In this document: in pieces, positions 45,314 to 52,174 of the stretch | Layout of the letters: each line of letters opens with the position of its first letter | Numbering within the stretch: the first letter of the stretch is position 1 | NCBI RefSeq assembly: GCF_003403075.1 | Contig: NZ_CP031557.1 | Span: forward strand, 1,488,001-1,552,000 | Length of the DNA stretch: 64,000 bases | Direction of reading: 5' to 3' | Source of the DNA: Flavobacterium psychrotrophum | GTDB lineage: Bacteria > Bacteroidota > Bacteroidia > Flavobacteriales > Flavobacteriaceae | Translations under genes and position numbers: made by a program | Notes under the pieces: model-generated | The model's database searches: none | Told to the model about the DNA's origin: nothing | The model's input: only the letters and a program-made list of their open reading frames with translations

Positions 45314-46312
45314 ATGGACAGCTTAATTAATCATCCGGGCATTATTGCCGTTTTTTCCGTCGTTGTACTAATCATGCTTCTCCTTGACCTGGGAGTATTT
45401 AACAAAAACAGCCATGCAGTAACAAATAAAGAAGCCATAACATGGTCGCTGGTCTGGATTACGCTTTCTATGGGCTTTAGTGGTGTAATATACTATTACA
45501 TGGGGGTAGAAAAGTTCTCCCAGTTTCAGAGTGCTTATTGGATAGAGAAGGCTTTATCTGTAGATAACTTATTTGTATTCATATTAGTATTTAGCTTTTT
45601 TAATGTACAAAAAGAAAATCAGCACAAAGTACTTTTTTGGGGTATCATTGGGGCATTAGTGCTCAGGGCAATATTTATTTTTAGCGGTGTAGCTCTTATT
45701 AACGTTACATATCTGCCTGAATTTGAGCTTTGGGGCTATAATATGAGGGTAAATATCTTACTTACAATATTTGGACTTTTCCTTGTATATGCCGGTATAA
45801 AATCTGCTTTTGCAGAAGACGATGATGATGAAGAGAAAGACTTTAATAAGAGCCCGGGTGCACGTATTGTAACTAAATTTTTTAAAGTAAGTAAAAACTA
45901 TGATAAGGATAACTTCTTTACTATAGAAAATGGCAAAAAACTCGCTACACCATTACTTGTAGTTGTAGGTGTTATCGAATTTACCGACCTTTTATTTGCG
46001 GTAGACTCTATTCCTGCAATTTTTGCCATAGCACCGGATGACCCTTTTATTCTGTACACGTCTAACATTTTTGCCATATTAGGCTTAAGAGCACTTTACT
46101 TCTTATTAGCTAACTTTATACACCTGTTTAGTAAATTAAAATATGGGCTTGCTATCATCCTTTCATTTATTGGTGTTAAGATGGTTATATCGCCTATATA
46201 TCATATCGAATCGATGCATTCGCTTATGGTAGTGGCTGGCGTACTAGTACTTTCTGTATTAGCATCAGTATTATTTCCTGAAAAGGAAGAAGTTAAAGAA
46301 ACAGAAGTTTAG
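45314..46312 (+). CDS. terC: TerC family integral membrane protein
   Basis: The product has 332 residues with about eight or nine membrane helices. Key family stretches are WIEKALSVDNLFVFILVFSFF, LRAIFIFSGVALI and FTDLLFAVDSIPAIFAI, the last with the conserved acidic pair in the membrane. An acidic cytoplasmic insert (AEDDDDEEKDFNKSPG) lies in the middle. TerC proteins are proposed metal (manganese) exporters or the membrane core of Ter complexes. It ends the operon and is followed by a terminator; 30 bp separate it from the kinase, with repeated AATAACTAA stretches. Confidence 0.95.
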   Translation: MDSLINHPGIIAVFSVVVLIMLLLDLGVFNKNSHAVTNKEAITWSLVWITLSMGFSGVIYYYMGVEKFSQFQSAYWIEKALSVDNLFVFILVFSFFNVQKENQHKVLFWGIIGALVLRAIFIFSGVALINVTYLPEFELWGYNMRVNILLTIFGLFLVYAGIKSAFAEDDDDEEKDFNKSPGARIVTKFFKVSKNYDKDNFFTIENGKKLATPLLVVVGVIEFTDLLFAVDSIPAIFAIAPDDPFILYTSNIFAILGLRALYFLLANFIHLFSKLKYGLAIILSFIGVKMVISPIYHIESMHSLMVVAGVLVLSVLASVLFPEKEEVKETEV

Positions 46313-46332
46313 TCTTCATCTAAATAGTAAAT

Positions 46333-46372
46333 ACAAAACAGGCCGCCCAATTTGGGAGGCCTGTTGTATTTT
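46333..46372 (+). terminator. Rho-independent terminator of the Ter operon
   Basis: AACAGGCC / GGCCTGTT with a bulge and inner GCCCAATTTGGGA hairpin, extended by ATACA/TGTAT, and followed by TTTTA. It may serve both convergent genes. Confidence 0.85.
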
Positions 46373-46389
46373 ATAGCTATGGGTAATAG

Positions 46390-47100
46390 TTATTCTTCTT
46401 CGCCCTCTTCGTCATCATCTTCATCTGCTTCAAATTCATCAAGCAGAAAATCAACTACAAGCTCTATGGTATCTCCATTTTCATTTAACCCAAAGTAAGC
46501 CGGGAAATAGCCATCTCCCCATCCTGATGCAAACATAACAATGTTGTTATCACTTTCAGGATTTGGTTTATGGTCGTTCCAGTCGCCAAGCTCACGTGAG
46601 AATGTGTTTTTACCGGAATACTCCCTGAACTCTTCAGATAGCACACTGTCGTAATAATTATATTCAGGATTAGCCTCTTGAAGCACGTCCAGTTTTTCAT
46701 TAAACTCTTCGCTGGTTTCTTCATCCATAAAACATGCCAGGCCAGATTCTACAGCAAAACCATAAAATTCGCCTTCTTCGAGTTCTCCAAGCTCCTCCGT
46801 AGTGATATCTTCGGTAAGGGCAAGTATCCACTTCGTAGCATCTTCCGGCCTGAATTTTATTTTGGCGTAAGCAATACGGTGGTGTAATTTATCTATTTCA
46901 GACACATAAATGTACACAGGGTACTTATCGGGTTCTACAGAGCGTGCAAAAGCAGCCTGTTCAGCCGAAAAAAAAGGGTCTGAAGCTACGATACGTCCTG
47001 TTGGCAGGTTAACATCGCCTATATGTATTTCAACAAGTTCGCGTTCGCCCATTTCTCCGGAAAGGTCAAACGGAAGCTCAAAGTCACTAACGTTTTTCAT
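46390..47100 (-). CDS. DUF4241 domain protein
   Basis: The product has 236 residues. The pattern LPTGRIVASDPF and the C-terminal FASGWGDGYFPAYFGLNENGD match DUF4241, a small beta-rich family of unknown function found near toxin/immunity genes in some genomes. The end is very acidic (DEFEADEDDDEEGEEE). It is a single gene, convergent with terC. Confidence 0.85.
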   Translation of the reverse strand: MKNVSDFELPFDLSGEMGERELVEIHIGDVNLPTGRIVASDPFFSAEQAAFARSVEPDKYPVYIYVSEIDKLHHRIAYAKIKFRPEDATKWILALTEDITTEELGELEEGEFYGFAVESGLACFMDEETSEEFNEKLDVLQEANPEYNYYDSVLSEEFREYSGKNTFSRELGDWNDHKPNPESDNNIVMFASGWGDGYFPAYFGLNENGDTIELVVDFLLDEFEADEDDDEEGEEE

Positions 47101-47175
47101 TGGTTTTAATTTTGGATTTTAAATTTAAGGAATTAACGTTTAAAAAGCTCTAGTTTATAAAATCTTTAACCCAAA

Positions 47176-47211
47176 AAAACAGCCTTTCAACAATTGTTGA
47201 AAGGCTGTTTT
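47176..47211 (-). terminator. Rho-independent terminator of the SRPBCC gene
   Basis: A perfect 36-bp palindrome centred on CAACAATTGTTG, with AACAGCCTTT stem and T/A runs at both ends, so it can work on either strand. Confidence 0.9.
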
Positions 47212-47232
47212 ATATTTTTGTATATGATTAGC

Positions 47233-47625
47233 TTATAACTTGTTCATGTTGTTAGCAAGAGTTTCTATAAATTTAGTTATAGGTCCTTTTATCATCATGG
47301 CCATCATAGCGTTAAACTCGCCGTCAAAGTTAAGTACTACAGTACTGCTGTTTTCATCAATTGCGGTAATATTTCCGGTAAGGGTAAAAGGTATCTTATC
47401 GCTTGCAGCACCTAAAATTACTTTATTAGGCGCCTGCCTTTCTTTAAGTTTCAGCTTAATTTCGGGCATTCCCTTAAGGGCAAATATAAACGACTCATCG
47501 CCGGTAACCTCAAATTTTGCAATATTTTCCGGCATTAGCTTTTCAAAATTTTTAACATCGCTAAGTGCGTCAAAAATATACTGTGCCGGTTTTTGTACGG
47601 TAACCTTCGGGCTTTCTAAATTCAT
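47233..47625 (-). CDS. SRPBCC (START-like) family protein
   Basis: The product has 130 residues with the SRPBCC pattern: VQKPAQYIFDALSDVKNFEKLMPE, the central MPEIKLKLKERQAPN, and a C-terminal long helix FNAMMAMMIKGPITKFIETL. These proteins form a pocket for lipids or hydrophobic ligands; the ligand is unknown. It lies 12 bp behind the secreted-protein gene to its right on the map and probably shares a transcript with it. Confidence 0.8.
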   Translation of the reverse strand: MNLESPKVTVQKPAQYIFDALSDVKNFEKLMPENIAKFEVTGDESFIFALKGMPEIKLKLKERQAPNKVILGAASDKIPFTLTGNITAIDENSSTVVLNFDGEFNAMMAMMIKGPITKFIETLANNMNKL

Positions 47626-47637
47626 GCTGTTGTTTAA

Positions 47638-48096
47638 TTATTTCTTTTTACCAAAAAGCTTATCAACTTGTTTTTTTGATAGTGCAGCCGTTAAGCCAGT
47701 TACATCAGTATTCTTCAATGTAATATACATATTCAGGTTTACTATACCTAATGCTTTAGTATAGTCTAAAGTAATTATATAGTTTGGTAATGATAACACT
47801 ACATCTTCCTTAGGAGTATTTTCAAAGCCATCAATTATTGTTTTATATAGATCTTCAAATGTATTATCAACATCATCAAATGAAAATTCCTTGTAAGCCT
47901 CAATACTAGTCAATTTCATATCTCTATACTCAAAGGTATATGTATTGCCTGTTTTAGTACATTCGATACTTTTTGGCGTCCCTAATGCTCCTCCAACTTT
48001 GCCAATTGGCTCTGCCTTTACAACATCAACTTTTTTAAGCTGTGCAAATGATACCGATGATACAAGCAGTACTACAAATAATGTGAATTTTTTCAT
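47638..48096 (-). CDS. Secreted protein of unknown function
   Basis: The product has 152 residues with signal peptide MKKFTLFVVLLVSSVSFAQ. The rest is a small alpha/beta domain (SIECTKTGNTYTFEYRDMKLTSI and VLSLPNYIITLDY) and the C terminus is basic. No family recognised. It is upstream of the SRPBCC gene on the minus strand. Confidence 0.7.
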   Translation of the reverse strand: MKKFTLFVVLLVSSVSFAQLKKVDVVKAEPIGKVGGALGTPKSIECTKTGNTYTFEYRDMKLTSIEAYKEFSFDDVDNTFEDLYKTIIDGFENTPKEDVVLSLPNYIITLDYTKALGIVNLNMYITLKNTDVTGLTAALSKKQVDKLFGKKK

Positions 48097-48177
48097 TGTG
48101 TTTATTAAATTGATTGGTTATTAATTTGGTGCAAGATATATAAAATCTTATAAATAAGAAAATAATCTTAATATTTT

Positions 48178-48819
48178 TTACTGTCCCCAGGTATCAGGTG
48201 TAATACGCCATTCTTTAAGGGTTTCATGTTCAGCTTCAGTAATATATTGTTTAGCTGTGGCAAGTTCTAATAGCGTATCGTAATTACCAAGTGTATGCAG
48301 GTTTACATTTGCAGCTTTAAAATTTTCTACAGAAATATCAAATCCATATGTAAAAATAGCAACCATACCCTTTACATTAACGCCTGCCTCGCGTAGTGCC
48401 TCTACAGCAAGCAGGCTGCTTTTGCCAGTACTTATAAGGTCTTCGACAACTACTACGTTCTGACCTTTTTGTATAAAGCCTTCTACCTGGTTTTGACGGC
48501 CGTGTTTTTTAGGTTCCGGGCGTACATATACAAAGGGTAGCCCCATGTACTCTGCAACCAGCATACCTATACCTATAGCGCCAGTTGCTACACCGGCTAT
48601 TACATCGGGCTTGCCATATTCTTTCTCAATATATTTAGCAAATTCCTCACGAATGTAGTTCCTAATTGGTGGAAATGAAAGAGTTATCCTGTTATCGCAG
48701 TAAATGGGAGATTTCCATCCGGAAGCCCATGTAAAAGGATTTGAAGGATTTAATTTAATTGCGTTTATTTGCAGCAGCAACTCGGCTGTTTTTTTAGCTG
48801 TGTCTGTGTTAAAAATCAT
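48178..48819 (-). CDS. pyrE: Orotate phosphoribosyltransferase
   Basis: The product has 213 residues, the usual size. It carries SGWKSPIYCDNRI, AGVATGAIGIGMLVA, FVYVRPEPKKHGRQN, and the PRPP-binding loop NVVVVEDLISTGKSSLLA. It forms OMP from orotate and PRPP in pyrimidine synthesis. The ATG at 48819 is 7 bp from the ATG of the divergent NUDIX gene, so the promoters of both must lie inside the opposite gene or overlap. Confidence 0.97.
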   Translation of the reverse strand: MIFNTDTAKKTAELLLQINAIKLNPSNPFTWASGWKSPIYCDNRITLSFPPIRNYIREEFAKYIEKEYGKPDVIAGVATGAIGIGMLVAEYMGLPFVYVRPEPKKHGRQNQVEGFIQKGQNVVVVEDLISTGKSSLLAVEALREAGVNVKGMVAIFTYGFDISVENFKAANVNLHTLGNYDTLLELATAKQYITEAEHETLKEWRITPDTWGQ

Positions 48820-48823
48820 ATTG

Positions 48824-48831
48824 CAAATGTA
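48824..48831 (-). promoter_or_regulatory. Possible -7 box of pyrE overlapping the NUDIX start codon
   Basis: TACATTTG on the minus strand matches TAnnTTTG exactly; on the plus strand it covers the NUDIX ATG. Transcription would start at about the pyrE ATG. Confidence 0.35.
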
Positions 48832-49438
48832 TAAAGTTTTTGTAAACGATAAGCCTCTTTTTTTAACTTCTGTAGTAGAGAAAGAAACCGACTTTCAGCT
48901 GTTCCTGCTTGAAAGCATTGACATTGAGCAGCTTATTGCAAAGATGTTTAGTGGCCGTATAGAAAAGGCTTTTTTATATTACCCTGATGAAAAGCAGGGA
49001 CTTAAGCTCTTGAAAGAAAAAATACCTGTAGCTAAAGCGGGCGGAGGTCTTGTGTATAATAAAAAGGGCGAAATACTTTTTATATTTCGAAACGGTAAGT
49101 GGGATCTGCCTAAGGGGGGTATTGAGAAAAATGAGGATATTGAAGATACTGCTGTGCGTGAAGTAGAGGAGGAGACAGGGGTTAAAGGACTAAAAATTAC
49201 GGGCAAGCTCCAAAAAACATATCACATTTTTAAGAGAAACGGAAACTATAAGCTTAAAATTACCAGCTGGTACGAAATGACCACTAAGTATGACGGTATC
49301 CTTACCGGACAGATTGAAGAAGGTATAGAAAAGGTTGCATGGTTAAAGCCGGCAGAAATTACTGAGGCGCTTAAAAATTCTTACGAAAATATAAAACTGC
49401 TGTTTGAAGAAGACAGTATTAAACAAACACTATTATGA
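48827..49438 (+). CDS. NUDIX hydrolase
   Basis: From the ATG at 48827 (MYKVFVNDKPLFLTSV) the product has 203 residues; a longer reading would run back through pyrE and is not credible. The NUDIX box is GIEKNEDIEDTAVREVEEETGV, matching GX5EX7REUXEEXGU, after the strand KWDLPKG. The N-terminal 65 residues are a separate small domain common to this Bacteroidota subfamily. It hydrolyses a nucleoside diphosphate linked to another moiety; substrate unknown. Confidence 0.9.
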   Translation: MYKVFVNDKPLFLTSVVEKETDFQLFLLESIDIEQLIAKMFSGRIEKAFLYYPDEKQGLKLLKEKIPVAKAGGGLVYNKKGEILFIFRNGKWDLPKGGIEKNEDIEDTAVREVEEETGVKGLKITGKLQKTYHIFKRNGNYKLKITSWYEMTTKYDGILTGQIEEGIEKVAWLKPAEITEALKNSYENIKLLFEEDSIKQTLL

Positions 49439-49607
49439 TGTTGCTATATGTTTTAAGAACAGTTTAACTAATCGTTTACTGTTTTTAACAACAAGAGGTA
49501 GTAATTTTATAATAGCAAAAATATCTGGCCAATAAAATATATACTGTTACAGAATATACTTTTAGAAGGGTTTAAAGATAATTTGTGTTTGTTTTATTGG
49601 TTAATGG

Positions 49608-49645
49608 CCCCGGCCCTGTTTTTTAGAAAACAGCCGGGGTTTTTT
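49608..49645 (+). terminator. Rho-independent terminator of the NUDIX gene
   Basis: CCCCGGC / GCCGGGG with an inner TGTTTT/AAAACA pairing, followed by six T. Its end touches the last codons of the convergent XRE gene. Confidence 0.9.
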
Positions 49646-50108
49646 ATTGTCCCGGACTGTAGTTTTTAAAAGTACCGTCTTTATAAAATACTACTATTCT
49701 TTCAATGCTTCCACCATCATTTATTTTGTTGTCAGATAATGAGGATATTTCCGGTGCTTTTTCTTGGCTTGTAAAATCTGAGGTTGAAAAAAGATCATTT
49801 CCTTGAGCAGCTAAATTATCTTCTGGCGCTTTTTTTACAGCTGGGGCAGGTATAGGTATTACGGGTGTATGTAAATTTTCTTTGGCAGGAAAACTCCCTG
49901 TGCCATTTAATAACCAATACAAATTTACTTCGGGGTAGGTGTCTGAAATTTTCATTACCAAATCCAGGCTGGGTTTATTTCTACCAGACATAAGGTGTGA
50001 TAAACCGGAGCGTTGTACGCCCAATGCATCGGCAAATGCAGAAGCAGAGAGGGAATAGTATTCCAGTATTGCCTCTATGCGTTTAATAAAGCTATCTATG
50101 TTTATCAT
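49644..50108 (-). CDS. XRE-family HTH transcriptional regulator
   Basis: From the ATG at 50108 the product has 154 residues (an in-frame TTG at 50117 is the alternative). The HTH is at residues 20-50 (ASAFADALGVQRSGLSHLMSGRNKPSLD). A proline/alanine-rich linker (VIPIPAPAVKKAPEDN) and a small C-terminal motif IERIVVFYKDGTFKNYSP follow. It is a cytoplasmic DNA-binding protein. Multiple copies of one operator-like sequence lie just upstream and over the promoter of the divergent M14 gene, so it very likely represses itself and that gene. Confidence 0.88.
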   Translation of the reverse strand: MINIDSFIKRIEAILEYYSLSASAFADALGVQRSGLSHLMSGRNKPSLDLVMKISDTYPEVNLYWLLNGTGSFPAKENLHTPVIPIPAPAVKKAPEDNLAAQGNDLFSTSDFTSQEKAPEISSLSDNKINDGGSIERIVVFYKDGTFKNYSPGQ

Positions 50109-50160
50109 TGTAAACAAATATTTGTTTTACAAATGTAAACAAATTTTAATTGTAAACAAA
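50108..50160. promoter_or_regulatory. Operator array, XRE-proximal: three sites
   Basis: TTGTAAACAAA at 50108-50118 and 50150-50160, and TTTACAAATGTAAA at 50126-50139. The middle site contains, on the minus strand, TACATTTG (50130-50137), an exact -7 box that would start transcription about 15 bp before the XRE ATG, so binding there would block the promoter. Confidence 0.65.
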
Positions 50161-50291
50161 ACAATTCATAATTAGGTTAGTCTATTTAATTAATAACTTT
50201 AATAATAAATGTTTAATTCGTTGAAATGTAATGTATTAAACCGTTAGTTTTAATTTCTCATAATGTTATTGGATTACGCAAACACCTTTTG

Positions 50292-50362
50292 TTTACAAAT
50301 GTAACTAATTCATTAAATCGAGTTGTTTACAAATGTAAAAAAGGCATTGTTTACTTTTGTAA
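50292..50362. promoter_or_regulatory. Operator array, M14-proximal: three sites and -7 box
   Basis: TTTACAAATGTAA at 50292-50304, TTTACAAATGTAAA at 50326-50339 and TTTACTTTTGTAA at 50350-50362. The last includes TACTTTTG (50352-50359), an exact -7 box 18 bp before the M14 peptidase ATG. Spacing is irregular and spacers are unrelated, so this is not a CRISPR array. Confidence 0.65.
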
Positions 50363-50376
50363 TCAAATAAACACAC

Positions 50377-51537
50377 ATGGATTTAGAGTATATATATACA
50401 TCAGTTAGGGAGTCTTTGTTATATGGGCGATACGTTACAAACGAACATATAGAACCATTACTTACTAAACATTCGGCTGCATTTAAAACAACTATTATAG
50501 GAGAATCTGTGCAACAGAAACCTATTTATAGTATAGAGGCTGGTACCGGAAATACAAGAATTTTTATATGGTCTCAGATGCATGGTAATGAATCTACCAC
50601 TACCAAGGCTATATTTGATTTCCTGAATTTTGTTTCCTCTACAGATATCCTTGCTAAAAGCTTTCTTGATCGTTTTACTTTTTACATTATCCCTATTCTC
50701 AATCCTGACGGGGCAGAACTTTATACCCGCGAAAATGCTAATAAAGTTGACCTTAACCGCGATTCGGTAAACCTTACACAACCTGAAAGTCAATTGTTGC
50801 GAAAGGTCTTTGAAGATTTTAAACCTGATTACTGCTATAATATGCACGATCAGCGCACAATATTTGGTTTAGGGGAGGATAATCCCAAGCCTGCTACGGT
50901 ATCTTTTTTAGCGCCATCATATAATGATGAACGGGAAGTAAATGAATGCCGTCAAAAGGCAATAAACGTTATTGCGGCCATGAATGATACTCTGCAAGCA
51001 TATATACCCAATCAGGTGGGGCGTTTTGACGATTCTTTTAATATAAACTGTATTGGAGATATGTTCCAGTCGCTTGGAGTGCCCACTATATTATTTGAGG
51101 CGGGACATTATGAGGGAGACTATGAACGTGAAATAACACGTAAATTTATATTTTTTGCATTATTTTCAGGATTTAAAGCAATTAACGAAAACGTTATAGC
51201 TGTTAACAAAAAGGATGATTATTTCAATATTCCTCAAAATAAGATTATATTTTATGATTTCATCTACAAAAAAGTTAAAATAAATTATGAAAATAAAGAA
51301 AAAATCACGAATTTTGCATCACAATATAAGGAAGTTGTATTTGACAAATCTGTAATTTTTCAAGCATTTATCAGAGAAATAGGCAATCTTGATGGTTTTT
51401 ATGCTCACGCAGAGATTGACTGCAATGAAGGTGTTTTTGAAGATTTAAAGGGTAATAATATACCGGTTGTTGATGAAAAAGCTGATTTTTTTATAGGAAA
51501 AAGCAGGAAATTTGTTAACGGAAAGGAGATTTTTTAA
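50377..51537 (+). CDS. M14 family zinc carboxypeptidase
   Basis: The product has 386 residues. The zinc site is QMHGNEST (HxxE) plus NMHDQRT, the substrate loop NPDGAELYTRENANKVDLNRDS, and the catalytic Glu in TILFEAGHYEGD. These are the carboxypeptidase A/succinylglutamate-desuccinylase-like features of M14. There is no signal peptide, so it is cytoplasmic, which suggests peptide or peptidoglycan-fragment turnover rather than extracellular digestion. The C-terminal 100 residues are extra. It is divergent from the XRE gene and shares its operator array. Confidence 0.88.
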   Translation: MDLEYIYTSVRESLLYGRYVTNEHIEPLLTKHSAAFKTTIIGESVQQKPIYSIEAGTGNTRIFIWSQMHGNESTTTKAIFDFLNFVSSTDILAKSFLDRFTFYIIPILNPDGAELYTRENANKVDLNRDSVNLTQPESQLLRKVFEDFKPDYCYNMHDQRTIFGLGEDNPKPATVSFLAPSYNDEREVNECRQKAINVIAAMNDTLQAYIPNQVGRFDDSFNINCIGDMFQSLGVPTILFEAGHYEGDYEREITRKFIFFALFSGFKAINENVIAVNKKDDYFNIPQNKIIFYDFIYKKVKINYENKEKITNFASQYKEVVFDKSVIFQAFIREIGNLDGFYAHAEIDCNEGVFEDLKGNNIPVVDEKADFFIGKSRKFVNGKEIF

Positions 51538-51616
51538 GAATTCTTCCTTATAAATGTAAATAGTTTGAACATATATCGACCTTAGACCAGATACATAAAC
51601 TTAAAAACACACATTT

Positions 51617-52096
51617 ATGAGCAAATTTCGTTTAGATGAAGTTGATCACCAGATACTTGATATGCTGATAGACAACACCAGGGTACCATTTACTGATATT
51701 GCAAAAAAATTGCTTATTTCTGCCGGTACCGTTCACGTAAGGGTAAAAAAGATGGAAGATGCAGGCATTATCATGGGCTCATCCCTTACATTAGATTATG
51801 AAAAATTAGGTTACTCTTTTATTGCTTACGTAGGTGTATTTCTTCACAATACTTCGCAAACTAAATTTGTATTAGAGCGAATCAACGAAATACCATTTGT
51901 AACTGTAGCTCATGTAACTACAGGTAAGTTCAACATCTTTTGCAAAATAAGGGCAAAAGATACTAAACATGCTAAAGAGGTTATCTTTATGATTGATGAC
52001 ATTGAAGGCGTTTACAGGACAGAAACAATGATATCTCTTGAAGAGAGCATAAACGACAAGAAAAGGCTGATGCACACCATCTTCAAAGACTTGTAA
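51617..52096 (+). CDS. Lrp/AsnC family transcriptional regulator
   Basis: The product has 159 residues. N-terminal HTH (LDEVDHQILDMLIDNTRVPFTDIAKKLLISAGTVHVRVKKMEDAG) followed by the RAM ligand-binding domain (AYVGVFLHNTSQ...VTTGKFNIFCKIRAKD). It probably responds to an amino acid. It follows the M14 gene by 79 bp and has its own terminator. Confidence 0.95.
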   Translation: MSKFRLDEVDHQILDMLIDNTRVPFTDIAKKLLISAGTVHVRVKKMEDAGIIMGSSLTLDYEKLGYSFIAYVGVFLHNTSQTKFVLERINEIPFVTVAHVTTGKFNIFCKIRAKDTKHAKEVIFMIDDIEGVYRTETMISLEESINDKKRLMHTIFKDL

Positions 52097-52117
52097 GAAT
52101 TTTATAGAAAGATTAAG

Positions 52118-52149
52118 ACCCTCATGTTTTTTACATGGGGGTTTTTTTA
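52118..52149 (+). terminator. Rho-independent terminator of the Lrp gene
   Basis: ACCCTCATG / CATGGGGGT (one wobble) with a seven-base loop, followed by seven T. Confidence 0.9.
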
Positions 52150-52174
52150 TTAATTTCATCAAAAAATATTCCCC

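Noticed and set aside
34171..46312. Claim that the Ter operon is a wholly new system
   Set aside because: TerD, TerC, TelA, vWA, PP2C and kinase combinations are known as Ter/TerY-P systems. Only certain parts are undescribed.
49644..50108. XRE gene as a phage repressor marking a prophage
   Set aside because: No integrase, structural or lysis genes lie nearby; neighbours are housekeeping genes.
50108..50362. Repeated short motif that could suggest a CRISPR array
   Set aside because: Repeats are only 11-14 bp, spaced irregularly, partly inverted, and placed over promoters. No cas genes nearby. Operator sites explain them.
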